Below, in pieces: positions 44,199 through 54,905 of a stretch of DNA of 64,000 nt; within the stretch, counting starts at the first letter, position 1, and each line of letters starts with the position of its first letter. The DNA is from Chenopodium formosanum (lineage: Eukaryota > Streptophyta > Magnoliopsida > Caryophyllales > Amaranthaceae), in assembly GCA_024500155.1 (NCBI GenBank), contig CM044869.1:32052501-32116500 (forward strand). Direction: 5' to 3'. Both the position numbers and the translations under genes were made by a program. Below the pieces are notes generated by a model, which searched no databases, was not told where the DNA came from, and saw only the letters and a program-made list of their open reading frames with translations.

Positions 44199-46850
44199 TT
44201 TTTTCTCTTTTTTCACCTCCACCAGCAGAGGCGCTTTTCTCTTCTTACCAACGGCTGGTGGGGCAGGGTTGGCATCCTTGACAGCGTCAAGGTCTATTGG
44301 TTCCTTCCCTTGGCCGTCTGAGGCCACAGTATCTTTAACGGCTGAGAGATAACACTCCCGAGCCGTCTTCTGATCCCCGTTCAGGGAACCAACAGAGCCA
44401 TCATCCCGCTCATACTTGACAAGCATGAGAGACGGGATGATCACCGCCTTGGTTTCGTTGAGGGTTGGTCTACCAAGGATAATATTGTAGGCGGTCAACT
44501 CCTCCACGACCAAGAATCTGACGACAACATGCCGTCCCTGGCCTTTTTCTCCCAGCCGGATGGGCAAATCAATTCTGCCGGCTGGGTAGACCTTCCCACC
44601 CCCAAAACCGACCAAGGGGTGGGTAACCGGATGCATGCTGCTGGAGTTGTACTTCAGCTTCTGCAGGCACCGGAGGCTGATGATGTCCGACGAGCTGCCG
44701 GTGTCAATAAGGATCCGTCCAACCAGCTGGTTGGCAACCTTACATTAAATGACGACCGGGTCGTCCTGAGGACGGCGGACGCTACCCCTGTCCTTCTCAG
44801 TTATGAGGACGTTTGGGAAGGTGGAGGAGGCAGACGCCTGCTCATCATCATCCTTGTCCATCTTTCGAAGATGGCTCTTGGTGCCCCGGATGGTAGGGCC
44901 ACCACATGAAAATCCGCCTGCTATAGTGTAGACCGGATCCTTATCTGTATCCGAACTACTAGCCGGCTGGGTAGCCTTGGAGGACTGACCCTTGCTCTTC
45001 TTTTTTGCCCCGGCTGGGGACTTAGAAATGTAGGACTTTAAAAGCCCTTTGTCAGCCAGACGGTCCAACGTCCGCTGCAGACTAAAGCAGTCGTTGGTGT
45101 CATGGCCAACCTCCTCATGGAACTGGCAATATTTATCTTTGTTCCGTGACTGGACGGAGCTCTTCAATGGATTCGGCTTCTCAATGGACAGCCGGTCCTT
45201 TACCTCCATGAGGATGGAGTTGCGGTCTTTGTTAAACTCGTACTTGGGGACGTACGGTTTAAACTCTTTCTTCTTCTTCTGGGACGGCTGCTCAGAATCG
45301 CTGACCGCCCAGACTTCTTTTCTCTTTCCGCTCTTTTCTTTTTTATTACCCGACTGAGCTGACCGGCTGTCTCTCTGTTTGTCAGACTTCTTGGAGTCTG
45401 ACTGGCTACCAGGCGTGCAGAGGTCGGTAGCCTGTATATAGCTTTCCGCCTCCCTCAGGGCCGCCTGTAGCGTAAATGCCCCTTTTCTGACAAGGTCGAA
45501 CTTAAAAGCCGACCCGTCTCTCAGACCCTTGAAAAAGTCTGTGAATGCTACCTCGTCAGACAGCCCCTGGATCTGTATTCTAACCAGGTTGAACCGCCTG
45601 ACATAGGCGCGTAGCCCTTCTCTCTCACCCTGCCTAACGGTGCTCAAATCAAGGCTCGTTTTCTTGGCAGGAATGTTCATTGAGAAGTTGGTAGCAAACA
45701 AGAAGGCTAGCCTCTTGAAACTATCAACAGAACCGGCTGGCAAGTTGCCAAACCACTGCTGGGCAATGCCCTTCAGTGTAGCCGGGAAACAACGACACCA
45801 GGTGGCATCGTCCCACCCCTGTAAGCACATGAGGTTGGTATATGCCATCAGGTGGTCTTCCGGGTTGGTGGTACCATCATAGGTGCCCACCAAAACATTC
45901 TTAACCTTGGTCGGCTGAGTCGCCTCGGTTATATTGGCTGCAAAGGCAGACGGCTGTTCGCCTAGCCTCATTAGCCGAAGCTGCCAGTCCAGAGGCTGGG
46001 CAGGAGTATATGCCGCCTGACCTCCAAAAGGAGGTGGCTGCATGAACTGGAGGCCATATTGCCCATACTGCGCCTGAGGTGCGTATGGTATAGACCCTAT
46101 CATCAGCTGAGGTTCGGTGTTGACGGTTTTACCGCCTGTCCGACTCTCATGCAAGGACACAGAGTTCCTTGCAGAAGCTTGCTTGAAGCTGTCTGGAAAG
46201 CTCGAAGTGGAAGCTGACTCAGACTGCTGCCGCCTCCTTCGATCGATGACTTGTCGTGCATCGAAGGTAGACGCATTTTGTGCCTCCGGCTGGGGTCGCC
46301 GGGGCATCAGAATCTTAGACCAGTCAAGTGTTGCGGCTGCCTTCTCCTTTGGATGAGGAGTTGGCTGCCTGTCCTTGACCGGCTTCTTCTTCTTTCCAGA
46401 AGTGGGAGTCTTTTTAGCCGGCTGACTCTTGCTAGAGCCTGCCTTGTTTTTGTTGATCATAGCCTTGATTTCACCTTTGAAAGAGGTCATGAATCTCATG
46501 AGCTCATCTCGGGTGACTGGGGCTTGACCTTTGGCCTTCTGGGTTTCCCCGTCTGGCCTTCCAGGTGGGCGCCTGCTTGGGCCCGCCTGGTCTTCATTTC
46601 GCTCCAGTTGATCCCTGGAACGAATAGATTTAGAGATGAGAGATCCATCCCTAGAGATGTAAGTCTCAACATCATTGTCTTCCTCCTCATCCTCCTCCTC
46701 AGTAAATACCTCTGGCTGAGGCTGAGGTGGAGGCTGGGGGATTTCGAACCCGACCGGTTGAATAACCGGTTGCAAGTCATCCAAGTTACCCGTCTGGGTA
46801 CCCGGACGTAGAGAGGTAGAGTTGAGAATTGGTACAGAACTTTGAACCAT
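44196..46850 (-). pseudogene. Retand gag-protease with one premature stop
   Basis: From ATG 46850-46848 (33 bp inside the LTR) the frame runs 701 codons to TAA (44747-44745), then continues in the same frame through the protease to the conserved TAG. Gag: acidic N-terminus (EEEDEEEDNDVETY), Ser-rich and Lys-rich stretches, and a capsid-like core (NPEDHLMAYTNLMCLQGWDD, WFGNLPAGSVDSFKRLAFLF, RQGEREGLRAYVRRFNLVRI). A CxxHxxxxHxxxxC knuckle (CQFHEEVGHDTNDC) is typical of Tat gag. Protease: active-site DTG in RILIDTGSSSDIIS, and YNIILGRPTLNE. The TAA replaces a Glu codon still present in element B, so it is probably a recent nonsense mutation that leaves this copy dependent on others. Confidence 0.9.
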
Positions 46851-46863
46851 CTTGAGGTACTCT

Positions 46864-46882
46864 CCCCACAGACGGCGCCAAA
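46864..46882 (-). other. Primer binding site of the young Retand
   Basis: On the - strand TTTGGCGCCGTCTGTGGGG follows the 5' LTR at once. The first nine bases after TT match the tRNA-Asp complement; the primer is uncertain. Confidence 0.7.
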
Positions 46883-47376
46883 TGTTTTGGGGTTTTTTGT
46901 CCCTCGGGAGAGTTACAACTCGAAGACTGATCCTGCCGGCTCTGTACCTGCAAAATTAACGGAGACACCGGTTGGATGGTGCTCCGCCTCCAACGCTCAA
47001 GTTAGTAACTTGAAGTAGAGTAAAAGGTGCGGAAATTAAGGTAGGGATCTGCTTGGATTCCAAGCTCAGTTGTCTCTATCAAAGGGACGGTTTTCAATGA
47101 ATACCTTAAAATGTGAACGTGCCCTCCAAAAGAGGGGAATCTCCCTATTTATAGGGTCATTGGGAATTGTGCCCCTGATTAGGGTATCAAACCCTAATCA
47201 TTGGTGGGCTGCGCCGTTCTACGGCTTTCTCGGGATTTGGGCCTGAAGGCCGACATTTTCCCAAATATCTGGGATGACACGTGTCAAGCGGGGAATGGTC
47301 CACTTTGGACTATCCTTGGGCTGACACGTGTCGCCCTCCGATTAGGCCACATGGCGGGGTAAAAATACCCTAAACA
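46883..47376 (-). repeat. 5' LTR of the young Retand
   Basis: 494 bp, TG...CA. On the - strand: paired GACACGTGTC (47323, 47276), then 'ccctataaatagggag' TATA (near 47150), then the R-U5 region. Transcription from here drives gag-pol. Confidence 0.95.
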
Positions 47377-47381
47377 CAAAC

Positions 47382-48456
47382 TATGATGGCTAATATGATG
47401 CGTGAGTTTAATACCACCATTGAAGCTATGAATCAAAAGCTTGAAACTAGTACACAAGCCCTCACTCAAACGAATGAATCTATTGCTGCCACAAACAAAA
47501 AGGTTGATGTTTTGACTACTAGGGTTGAAGGAGATCGACCTATACCTCAACCAAAAACCATTGAGAATGATAGAGACTTGAAAATTGCTGAACTTTCAGA
47601 GTTTATTGGAGATGGAGATGCCGAGGATCTCTTAGAATGGATTAGGCAATTTGAGAAGATCATGGACTACAAAGGGTTCGATGATGCTAAAGCTTTCAAG
47701 ATTGCACATTTGAAACTCACTAGATATGCTGGTATTTGGTTTGAAAGACTTAGAATCCAAAGGTTGAGAGAAGATGAGCCTCGAATTGATACATGGACCA
47801 AGTTAAAAAGACAACTAAAGAAGCATTTCCTACCTAGAGAATACATCTAAGATCAATTCCTCAGACTTAACCAAATTCAACAAGGTTCTAAGAGTGTGAT
47901 CGAATATGCTAAGGAGTTTGATAAGTTGTGTTTGCTTTGTGATTTGAATGAGAAAGAGGAGATGAAGATTGGTAGATTCATGAGAGGACTTAAAACTTCA
48001 ATTGCACAAAAAGTAGAAACTTCAAGCTATCATTTCTTTGATGATGTTTTGAGGTTGGCCGAAAGATTTGAGAGGCTAGAGAAGGAAGTGTGTCGTTCTA
48101 CTTACTCGAGGGATGGTTATAATTCGAATGCATACAAGGGGAACTCTTCCTTTAATTCTAATGCTGGTTCGAGTAGTGGTTCAAGGTTTGATAACAAATC
48201 AAAGCCTAGGGTTATGATTAGTCCTGAAAAAGCTGCACTTGCAAAGAAACAATGTTATCAATGTCAAGGATTTGGTCATATATCTTGTAATTGTCCTCAA
48301 AAGGTGAAAGTTACTCCAAAGGATCACAAGATTCTTCTAGCTTGGCTTCAACAAGAGAAAGAAGATGAAGAGCAAAGAGCTCTAATAGTACATCATGGAG
48401 AGGATGAGGAGGAAAATATAGAAGGGGAGTCGAATTTTGAGAATGAAGATAGGTGA
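47382..48456 (+). pseudogene. Gag of the CRM-like element
   Basis: Continues codon 10 of gag after the nested insertion. Core: DRDLKIAELSEFIGDGDAED, LLEWIRQFEKIMDYKGFDD, AHLKLTRYAGIWFERL, then the zinc knuckle CYQCQGFGHISCNC (CX2CX4HX4C). Stops: TAA at 47848-47850 and TGA at 48454-48456, both in frame with what follows. Neither stop has a readthrough-type context, so they are taken as decay. Confidence 0.88.
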
Positions 48457-48960
48457 GATGACCAAACATTCCAAGAAGCTTGTTCTGACAAAGATACTTT
48501 GATTTTGAGGAGAATTCTTAAGGCCGAATCTACACCTTTGAAGGAGGAGGAGCAAAAGGAGAACCTATTCTACACTAGAGCACTTGTGAACGGAAGAGCT
48601 TGCAATTTGATCATTGATAGTGGTTCTTGCGCCAATGTTGCTTCTTCTAAAATGGTAAACACTCTCAAACTTCCTACTAGAGAAAATCCTAAACCATATG
48701 CTTTGAATTAGTTGATTGATAATGCGCCTATTAGAGTAAAGAAACAAGATTTAGTTACATTTGCTATTGGTGATTATAAAGATAAATTATGGTGCGATGT
48801 GATTCCTATGGATGCTTGTTCTATTTTGTTGGGAAGACCATGGCAATGGTCTAGAGATGTTAACCATGCAGGTAAAAGAAACATTTACTCAGTTTTAGTT
48901 GGTGGAAAAAGGTTTAGATTGAAGCCATTACCTCCTAAGGTGGCGCCAACTAAAGAATCT
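48457..48960 (+). pseudogene. Protease of the CRM-like element
   Basis: Retropepsin domain with active site DSG in LIIDSGSCANVASSKMV, then the ILLGRPWQW flap-end motif. An in-frame TAG (48709-48711) interrupts it. It shares its frame with gag and RT. Confidence 0.87.
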
Positions 48961-50490
48961 TTTAAGAGTAGTTTGTTTATGTCTGCATCTGACTTTGAAA
49001 AAGAAATGAAAGAAGGTAATGTGGGATATATTCTTTATGTGAGAGAAGCTGCTCCTAATTCTTCTCCTACACAAGATCCTACACTACAAGCTTTACTAAA
49101 AGAGTATGAAGATGTTTTTCCTGATGATCTTCCACAAGGGTTACCTCCTATTCGAGGAATAGAGCATGCTATTGATCTTGTTCTAGATGCGCCACTACCT
49201 AACAAGGCTGCTTATAGATGTAATCCTGAAGAGTCTAAAGAACTACAAAGGCAAGTACAGGAGTTGATTGATAGAGGTTATGTTAGAGAAAGTAAAAGTC
49301 CTTGTGTTGTTCCTGCTTTGTTTGTTCCTAAGAAAGATGGTACTTGGAGAATGTGTGTGGATAGTAGAGCTGTAAACAACATTACTATCAAGTATAGATT
49401 TCCTATGCCTAGACTTGATGATATGCTTGATGAGTTGCATGGTGCTACTATATTTTCGAATATTGATTTGAGAAGTGGCTATCACCAAATGAGAATCCGA
49501 GAAGGGGACGAGTGGAAGACTGCTTTCAAAACCAAGCAAGGGTTGTATGAGTGGATGGTTATGCCCTTTGGTTTATGTAACGCTCCTAGTTCTTTAATGC
49601 GGTTGATGAATGAGGTATTGCGCCCCTTTCTTAATATCTTTGTGGTTGTTTACCTTGATGATATTCTCATTTATAGTAAGTTTAAAGAGCAACACTTTGA
49701 TCACTTGAGACATATTTTTAAAGCACTTCGAAAGAAACAATTGTTTGGTAAAATGGAAAAATGTTCTTTTCTTGTGCCTAGTCTTGTGTTTTCGGGATAT
49801 ATTGTTTCATGTGATGGTGTTAGGGTGGATCCTACTAAAGTTGCTGCTATATCTACTTGGCCCGAGCCTAAGAATGCACATAATGTTCGAAGCTTTCATG
49901 GCTTAGCTAGCTTCTATAGGCGGTTCATTAGAGACTTTATGCTCTTGCTGCACCTCTTACGGAGTTGACAAAGAAAGGTGAGTTTGTATGGTCTAAAGCC
50001 GTTAAGTTTGCATTTGAAGAGATCAAGAAAAGGCTATGCAATGCGCCAGTTCTAGCACTTCCTAATTTTAGTAAGTTGTTTGAAGTTGAGACCATGGGCC
50101 AGTTCTAGCACTTCCTAATTTTAGTAAGTTGTTTGAAGTTGAGACCGATGCAAGTGGTTTGGGTATAGGAGCTGTTTTATTGCAAGAAAAGAAACCTATT
50201 GCTTATTTCAGTGAGAAGTTAAGTGGTGCAAAACCTAACTATAGCACTTATGACAAAGAATTCTATGCAATCATTCGAGCTTTGGAGCATTAGAGTCATT
50301 ATCTTAGGCCTAAGCCTTTTGTATTGCATTCGGATCATGAGAGTTTAAAGAATATTCATGGGCAACAAAAGCTAAATGTGAGATATGCGAAATGGGTGGA
50401 ATTTCTTCAATCATTCACTTTCTCTTCAAAATACAAAGAAGGCAAAGAGAATGTAGTTACGGATGCATTGTCTAGACGGAGTTACTTGTT
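48961..50490 (+). pseudogene. RT and RNase H of the CRM-like element
   Basis: RT is open to 49968: KKDGTWRMCVDSRAVNNITI, MPFGLCNAPSSLMRLMNEVL and catalytic YLDD in VVYLDDILIYSK. A frameshift near 49960 precedes RNase H, which shows ETDASGLGIGAVLLQEKKPI and SDHESLKNI and a terminal VTDALSRR. RNase H contains a 53-bp tandem duplication (50045-50146) and a TAG at 50292. Confidence 0.87.
50045..50146 (+). repeat. 53-bp tandem duplication in the CRM-like RNase H
   Basis: 'gccagttctagcacttccta' to 'gttgagacc' is repeated at a 53-bp step (50045 and 50098) with 4 extra bases (ATGG) between copies. It shifts the reading frame. Confidence 0.9.
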
Positions 50491-51919
50491 GTGAATGAAG
50501 CAAAAATACTTGGGTTCGAAATTCTGGAGGAACACTACGCCAATGATATTGATTTCAAAGATTTGCTAACTTATCCAACTAGTATGTTCCAGTTCATGAT
50601 GGTTTTCTTTTTAAAGCTAACAAAATTTGCACTCTTAAGTGTAGTGTGCGTGAGCTTTAGGTGCGTGAAGTTCATGGTGGAGGAATTGCAGGACACTTTG
50701 GCGTTCATAAGACTTATGAGTTGCTTTGTGAACATTTCTATTGGCCAAAGATGCTTGGTGATGTGCAACAAGTACTTGAGAGATGCGCTACATGTCAAAA
50801 GGCTAAGAGTTCTTTTCACAAAGGCTTGTATACTCCACTTCCAGTCCCTACTGCTCCATGGGATAGTGTATCAATGCACTTTATTGTTGGTTTGCCTAGA
50901 ACTAAGAGAGGAAAGGATTCAATCATGGTTGTTGTTGATAGATTTTCAAAGATGGCACATTTTATTCCTTGTCACAAAATGGACGATGCTACTAATGTTG
51001 CTGATTTGTATTACAAAGAGGTAGTTTGTTTGCATGGTATTCCAAAGTCTATTGTTTCGGATCGAGACACTAAGTTTCTTAGCTACTTTTGAAAGTCACT
51101 TTGGAAATTAGTTGGTACAAAATTGTTGTTTAGTACTTCGCATCATCCACAAACTGATGGACAAACCGAAGTAACAAATAGGACTCTTGGAACACTCTTG
51201 CGTAGGTTGGTTAGTAGGACTACTAAGGATTGGGACATCAAATTGGCACATGCTGAGTTTGCTTACAACCGTACACCTTCCTCTATTACAGGTTCTTCTC
51301 CTTTTGAAGTTGTTTAAGGTATTAATCCTTATGTTCCTATTGCTTTAATTGATTTGCCTAAGGAAGATCAAGCTCATTATGATGCTACTAAAAGGCAAGA
51401 AGTCTTTTACAAGACTTGTGACGACATAAAGGCCGGAATTGAAAAGATGAATAACCGCTACAAAGAGAGGGCAAACAAGAAAAGAAAACAAGCTGTGTTT
51501 AATGAAGGTGACTTAGTTTGGTTGAACTTGAGAAAAGAAAGGTTTCCAAAGAAACGCAAGAACAAGTTGACGCCTCGAGCAGATGGTCCTTTCAAAGTAT
51601 TGAAGCGTTTTGGAGATAGTGCCTACAAGATTAAACTTCCTGATTCTTATGGTGGAGTTAGTGCAACTTTCAATGTTGGTGATTTGGCTCCTTACATAGA
51701 TGACGAGAATTTGAGGGCAAATTCTTTTCAAGAAAGGGAGAATGATGAGGATCAAGAAGCATCTAGAACTACTAGAAGTGGCAAGATTTATCTCAGTACA
51801 ATTTATGATCAAGTTCCAACTTATGAGCCAATTAAGATCGTTCTTGACACTTTGGGATTCGGATTGGACTCTCTGGGAAAGTCGGCTTTTGTCACGTGTG
51901 TGGCATGGATTGAAGCTTA
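50491..51919 (+). pseudogene. Integrase of the CRM-like element, running into the 3' LTR
   Basis: Zinc region HGGGIAGHFGVHKTYELL to CATCQKAKS is intact. The first catalytic Asp is replaced by His (SVSMHFIVGLP, where relatives have MDF); the second Asp (VSDRDTKF) and the Glu (TDGQTEVTNRTL) remain. A TGA (51090-51092) and a TAA (51315-51317) interrupt the frame. The C-terminal part (VWLNLRKERFPKKRKNKLTP, SATFNVGDLAPYIDDE) continues past the start of the 3' LTR at 51743 to the stop after VAWIEA. No full chromodomain is evident to me. Confidence 0.87.
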
Positions 51920-52271
51920 GAGAGTAGCATTAGACTTTCACACTATCTTTAATGCTTTATTTTATTTTTCTAGCTAGCATGGTTTTACCATAACTCTTCT
52001 ACTGTGGGTTTTACATGTTAGATTATTTTTTAATTTGCTTGTTAGCTTCCTAGTTTAGTTAGGTTTCCTAAGCTAATTAGGTTTCCTTAGGTTGTATTAT
52101 AAATACATATGCCACGCCTCATTGAAGGGTGGACGTTTATGAATTAATTTGATTTGCTTAAGTTTATCTTGGCTTATAATTGTTATTTGAGACTAGCTTG
52201 ACTAGGGAATTAAGGTCGTTGCCCTTAATTCACCCTTAGAATCCTTGCTTCTAGGGTTTTGGTTCGTTGAT
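51743..52271 (+). repeat. 3' LTR of the CRM-like element, lacking its last 26 bp
   Basis: Matches 34150-34661. Contains an extra 18-19 bp ('taagctaattaggtttcc') and stops at GTTGATT, where host sequence resumes. The expected last 26 bp (34662-34687 in the 5' copy), including the CA end, are missing. Confidence 0.85.
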
Positions 52272-52694
52272 TCTTGAATCCAGAAAAACAAAAGAGGGTC
52301 TTATAAAGTTATTAGTGATCAAAACCAATATAAAATAAGAAACGATCAGGTGGGGCCATTTGAGGTCTACGAACCAGTAAATGAAACTATCATCAACAAT
52401 TCCAGACTACATTCCCCATAAAATTGGCAATCTAATTGCTTAGATAGTAGGCTCTCATTGCTTGAACATTGGAAAGCCTTGGACATTATGAAGCCTTATC
52501 CACAACCAGCCATCTATAGACCATTTTTCACCAAAGTAGCACCTTTAATAAGCTCTTTTGGCTAAGCCTCTAGGTGTAAAACACTTACATGAACATGGTT
52601 TTCCATGTGACTTAAATTTCTGCAACTGATTGATATTAAAACACTATGCAATATAACCACAAGACAAGTGCAAACAAATAATTTTGAAGTCCTA
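52272..52694. repeat. 424-bp host direct duplication, right copy
   Basis: 423 bp matching 33725-34148, directly joined to the truncated 3' LTR with a 1-bp overlap (T). Confidence 0.9.
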
Positions 52695-53639
52695 ATGCAT
52701 CAATCCTTCAGTGTAACTAGCAACCACAACATTACGCGTCCAAGAGGAAAAGTATTATATAATGGTACTTCAATTTCAAGGGCCTATAACAAAATTATCT
52801 TCTAGACCTTGAAGTTTGAGAATTGATCTCCAATTGGTCCTACGCTCACCTAACTCCCAACAGATAATTAATAGATACACATGACGTACATTACAAGAGT
52901 ATGTCATCATAAGGCATCTGTAAGTGTAAAAACAACTCAGTCACTTTATAAAACCTTTGAACACTCAGAATAAACCAAAACTCAATTTAGATTTGTGATT
53001 CATACATGTAGGAGACAGATACTGTGCTTTCCAACAATCAAAATGGCTTCCATCAACCTAAGAGCTATCTAATAAGTAAATCAATCATGCTTTCACCATC
53101 AGAACTGAGAATCTGGTAGTCAAGCATACCTTTCAGGCTTTCACTATGCAAATCTAGTTAAGTATGCACATGGCTCTCTGCCTGATTATGGAGCAATAAA
53201 GAAAATTCAGATTTGACCAAAAGATTAATAAAAAGCCTCCTACCAGTGTCATCAAAAGCTGAAACCAAACCAAAACATCATGCTAGATCAAAGTTGAAAT
53301 GTTTATGGACTACGAAAAGCATTTTGAAGTAAGTTAAAACCCATATTAGAGACCAATTTATCTTAGAGCCTTGTTCGATTACTAATTAGGCCTAAAACGT
53401 GTTCACACATGTTTAAACTTGATTAATAATGGACCCAAATGCGTCAAATGCAATGATTGGATCCAATGGAACCTACATTGTTGAAAACTAAGCCAAACAA
53501 AAAAACCAACCATCACATTCCCATGCAAGGCCTATACATATGGATAGCCCTTTCAAATATATTTCCAAAGGTATATTATAAGCCCAATTCCAAGCCAAAA
53601 CGAAGAAGTTATGATCAAAACACTAAACCGGGCCCTAAA
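52695..53639. other. Sequence between the duplication and the Ogre-like LTR
   Basis: No gene recognised. The left border of the Ogre-like LTR lies somewhere in or just after this stretch and could not be fixed. Confidence 0.45.
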
Positions 53640-54885
53640 ACCGACACCCTTTGAACCCCAACGGCCATAACTTTTTATCCATAATATATTTTAACCTAAC
53701 TCTAAGGGAATTGGAAAGTAGACATTTAGAGCTTTCCAATGATATCTCACACGCCTTAATCTGACTCCGCAATCAAAAGTTATGGAAGTTTTAAAAACGC
53801 GTTTTCGTATAAGGCAAACCGCAAACCAGCGCAACTCAATAAGTTGCGCGCGCGACTCAGAGAGTTGCGCGCGCCACCTGACGCCGCGGCTCTAAAACCC
53901 TAAACCTAGATTCCTACGTCTATAAATAGGGGTCTTCGTTCAGCACTAGACGGACAGAAAAGTCAGAATTCTAAACCCTAAATTCTGAAAACCCTAATCT
54001 CTCTCAAACCCTCTTACTATCATACTACTTTTCCCTCTTTCTTCCCAACTACTCTTCAACCTTAATCCATCCATTGAAGCTCTTGAAGGTACGAAGAAGA
54101 AAGAAAGTCCATAAACGCATAAGACGGAGATTTAGCATAAAAGAAGAACGGTTAGTTTCCTGAGCACTTAGATAAATCACTTTTCTTTTATTGTTTAAAT
54201 AACTTTAATTGATTAATTAGTGTTGGTTGATCACTATAAACAAACTTTTAATTAATTAATTCACATAGTATTCTTTCGTTAATCAAAGACTAGAATCGAA
54301 TAATTAATTGATTGTTTTATCACCTAAGTCAAGGCAAATATTGTTTATTTCTTATTCTTTTCACGAATTTGATTAAATAAGAATAACGATTTTCACAATG
54401 TAATTCCTACATGATTAACGAGTGTAAGTAAAATCAACTAACTTAGTCTTTAGGAATCACGTTGCATATATTGTTTGGTAATGAAATTGTGAAAAAGGAA
54501 GAGCTAGTAGAGGCCGTACTAGAGCTAAGATAGTGATTCCCCTCTAAAGGGAACGTTATCTTAGTACCCTCGCTCCCAAACTCATTTCTGGTTTATGCAG
54601 ACCAATTTGGGCATGAGTAAACTTACAATTCGTGCTAATTATCCCTTGAACTCTACTTAGGAGAAAGGCATGAACGAGGTTTATGAGTTTTCCTAAAACT
54701 CATTGGCGACTCCTACTTGTTTCTTACAAAAAAGCGTGATGATTGAATCAATTCTAATTCAAGGTCCTCTAAACAGTCAGGAATTCAAACCCTAATACAC
54801 CCTAACAAGTGTAAAGTCCTAGTCTTTTAAAGGGCCATGGGCATTTAAGGAGAGGATCCCCTACGATGGGAACACCCTCCTTGCA
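53640..54885 (+). repeat. LTR of an Ogre-like element (left border approximate)
   Basis: The right end (TTGCA) is fixed by the adjoining primer site. Upstream lies a TATA box (TATAAATA, 53921-53928) with a CpG-rich repeat just before it (53828-53890; 'gttgcgcgcgc' twice). The left end was not found, because no second LTR copy is in the window. Confidence 0.6.
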
Positions 54886-54886
54886 G

Positions 54887-54905
54887 TGGCGATTCCACTG
54901 GGGAC
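54887..54905 (+). other. Primer binding site of the Ogre-like element (tRNA-Arg type)
   Basis: TGGCGATTCCACTGGGGAC, which I recognise as the tRNA-Arg-complementary site used by Ogre/Tat elements. Confidence 0.75.

Larger units (their letters stand above)
35341..47376 (-). mobile_element. Young full-length Retand-like element (Ty3/gypsy, Tat lineage)
   Basis: 12,036 bp, LTRs of 494 bp each that differ at a single site by eye, TSD CAAAC (35336-35340 and 47377-47381). On the - strand the order is 5' LTR, primer site, gag-protease, TAG, RT-RNase H-second RNase H-integrase, spacer, 33-bp tandem array, then an antisense spliced gene, purine tract, 3' LTR. The dual RNase H, the antisense ORF and the 3' tandem array are hallmarks of Tat/Retand elements. 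The only clear coding defect is one premature TAA (44747-44745). Confidence 0.95.
34150..52271 (+). mobile_element. CRM-like chromovirus (Ty3/gypsy), split by a nested Retand
   Basis: LTRs at 34150-34687 and 51743-52271 differ at about 2% of sites plus one 18-19-bp insertion. Removing the nested Retand (35341-47376 and one CAAAC) leaves about 6.1 kb with a tRNA-Met-type primer site and gag-pol in one + strand frame, interrupted by a few stops and frameshifts. Pol runs into the 3' LTR: its last 58 codons or so lie inside 51743-51919. As I recall, that is a feature of the CRM clade, and the integrase C-terminus (RKERFPKKRK, LTPRADGPFKVLKRF, SATFNVGDLAPY) resembles that clade. The element is flanked by a 424-bp duplication instead of a 5-bp TSD, and its 3' LTR lacks the final 26 bp. 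Confidence 0.85.

Noticed and set aside
47848..48711. Readthrough at the three in-frame stops of the CRM-like gag-protease
   Set aside because: Contexts (TAAGATCAA, TGAGATGAC, TAGTTGATT) do not fit CARYYA, and several stops occur in a row together with frameshifts. This is ordinary decay.
33725..52694. The 424-bp repeats as LTRs of the CRM-like element
   Set aside because: Order is duplication-LTR at the left and LTR-duplication at the right, so the arms are outside the LTRs. They also lack primer site and purine tract adjacency.
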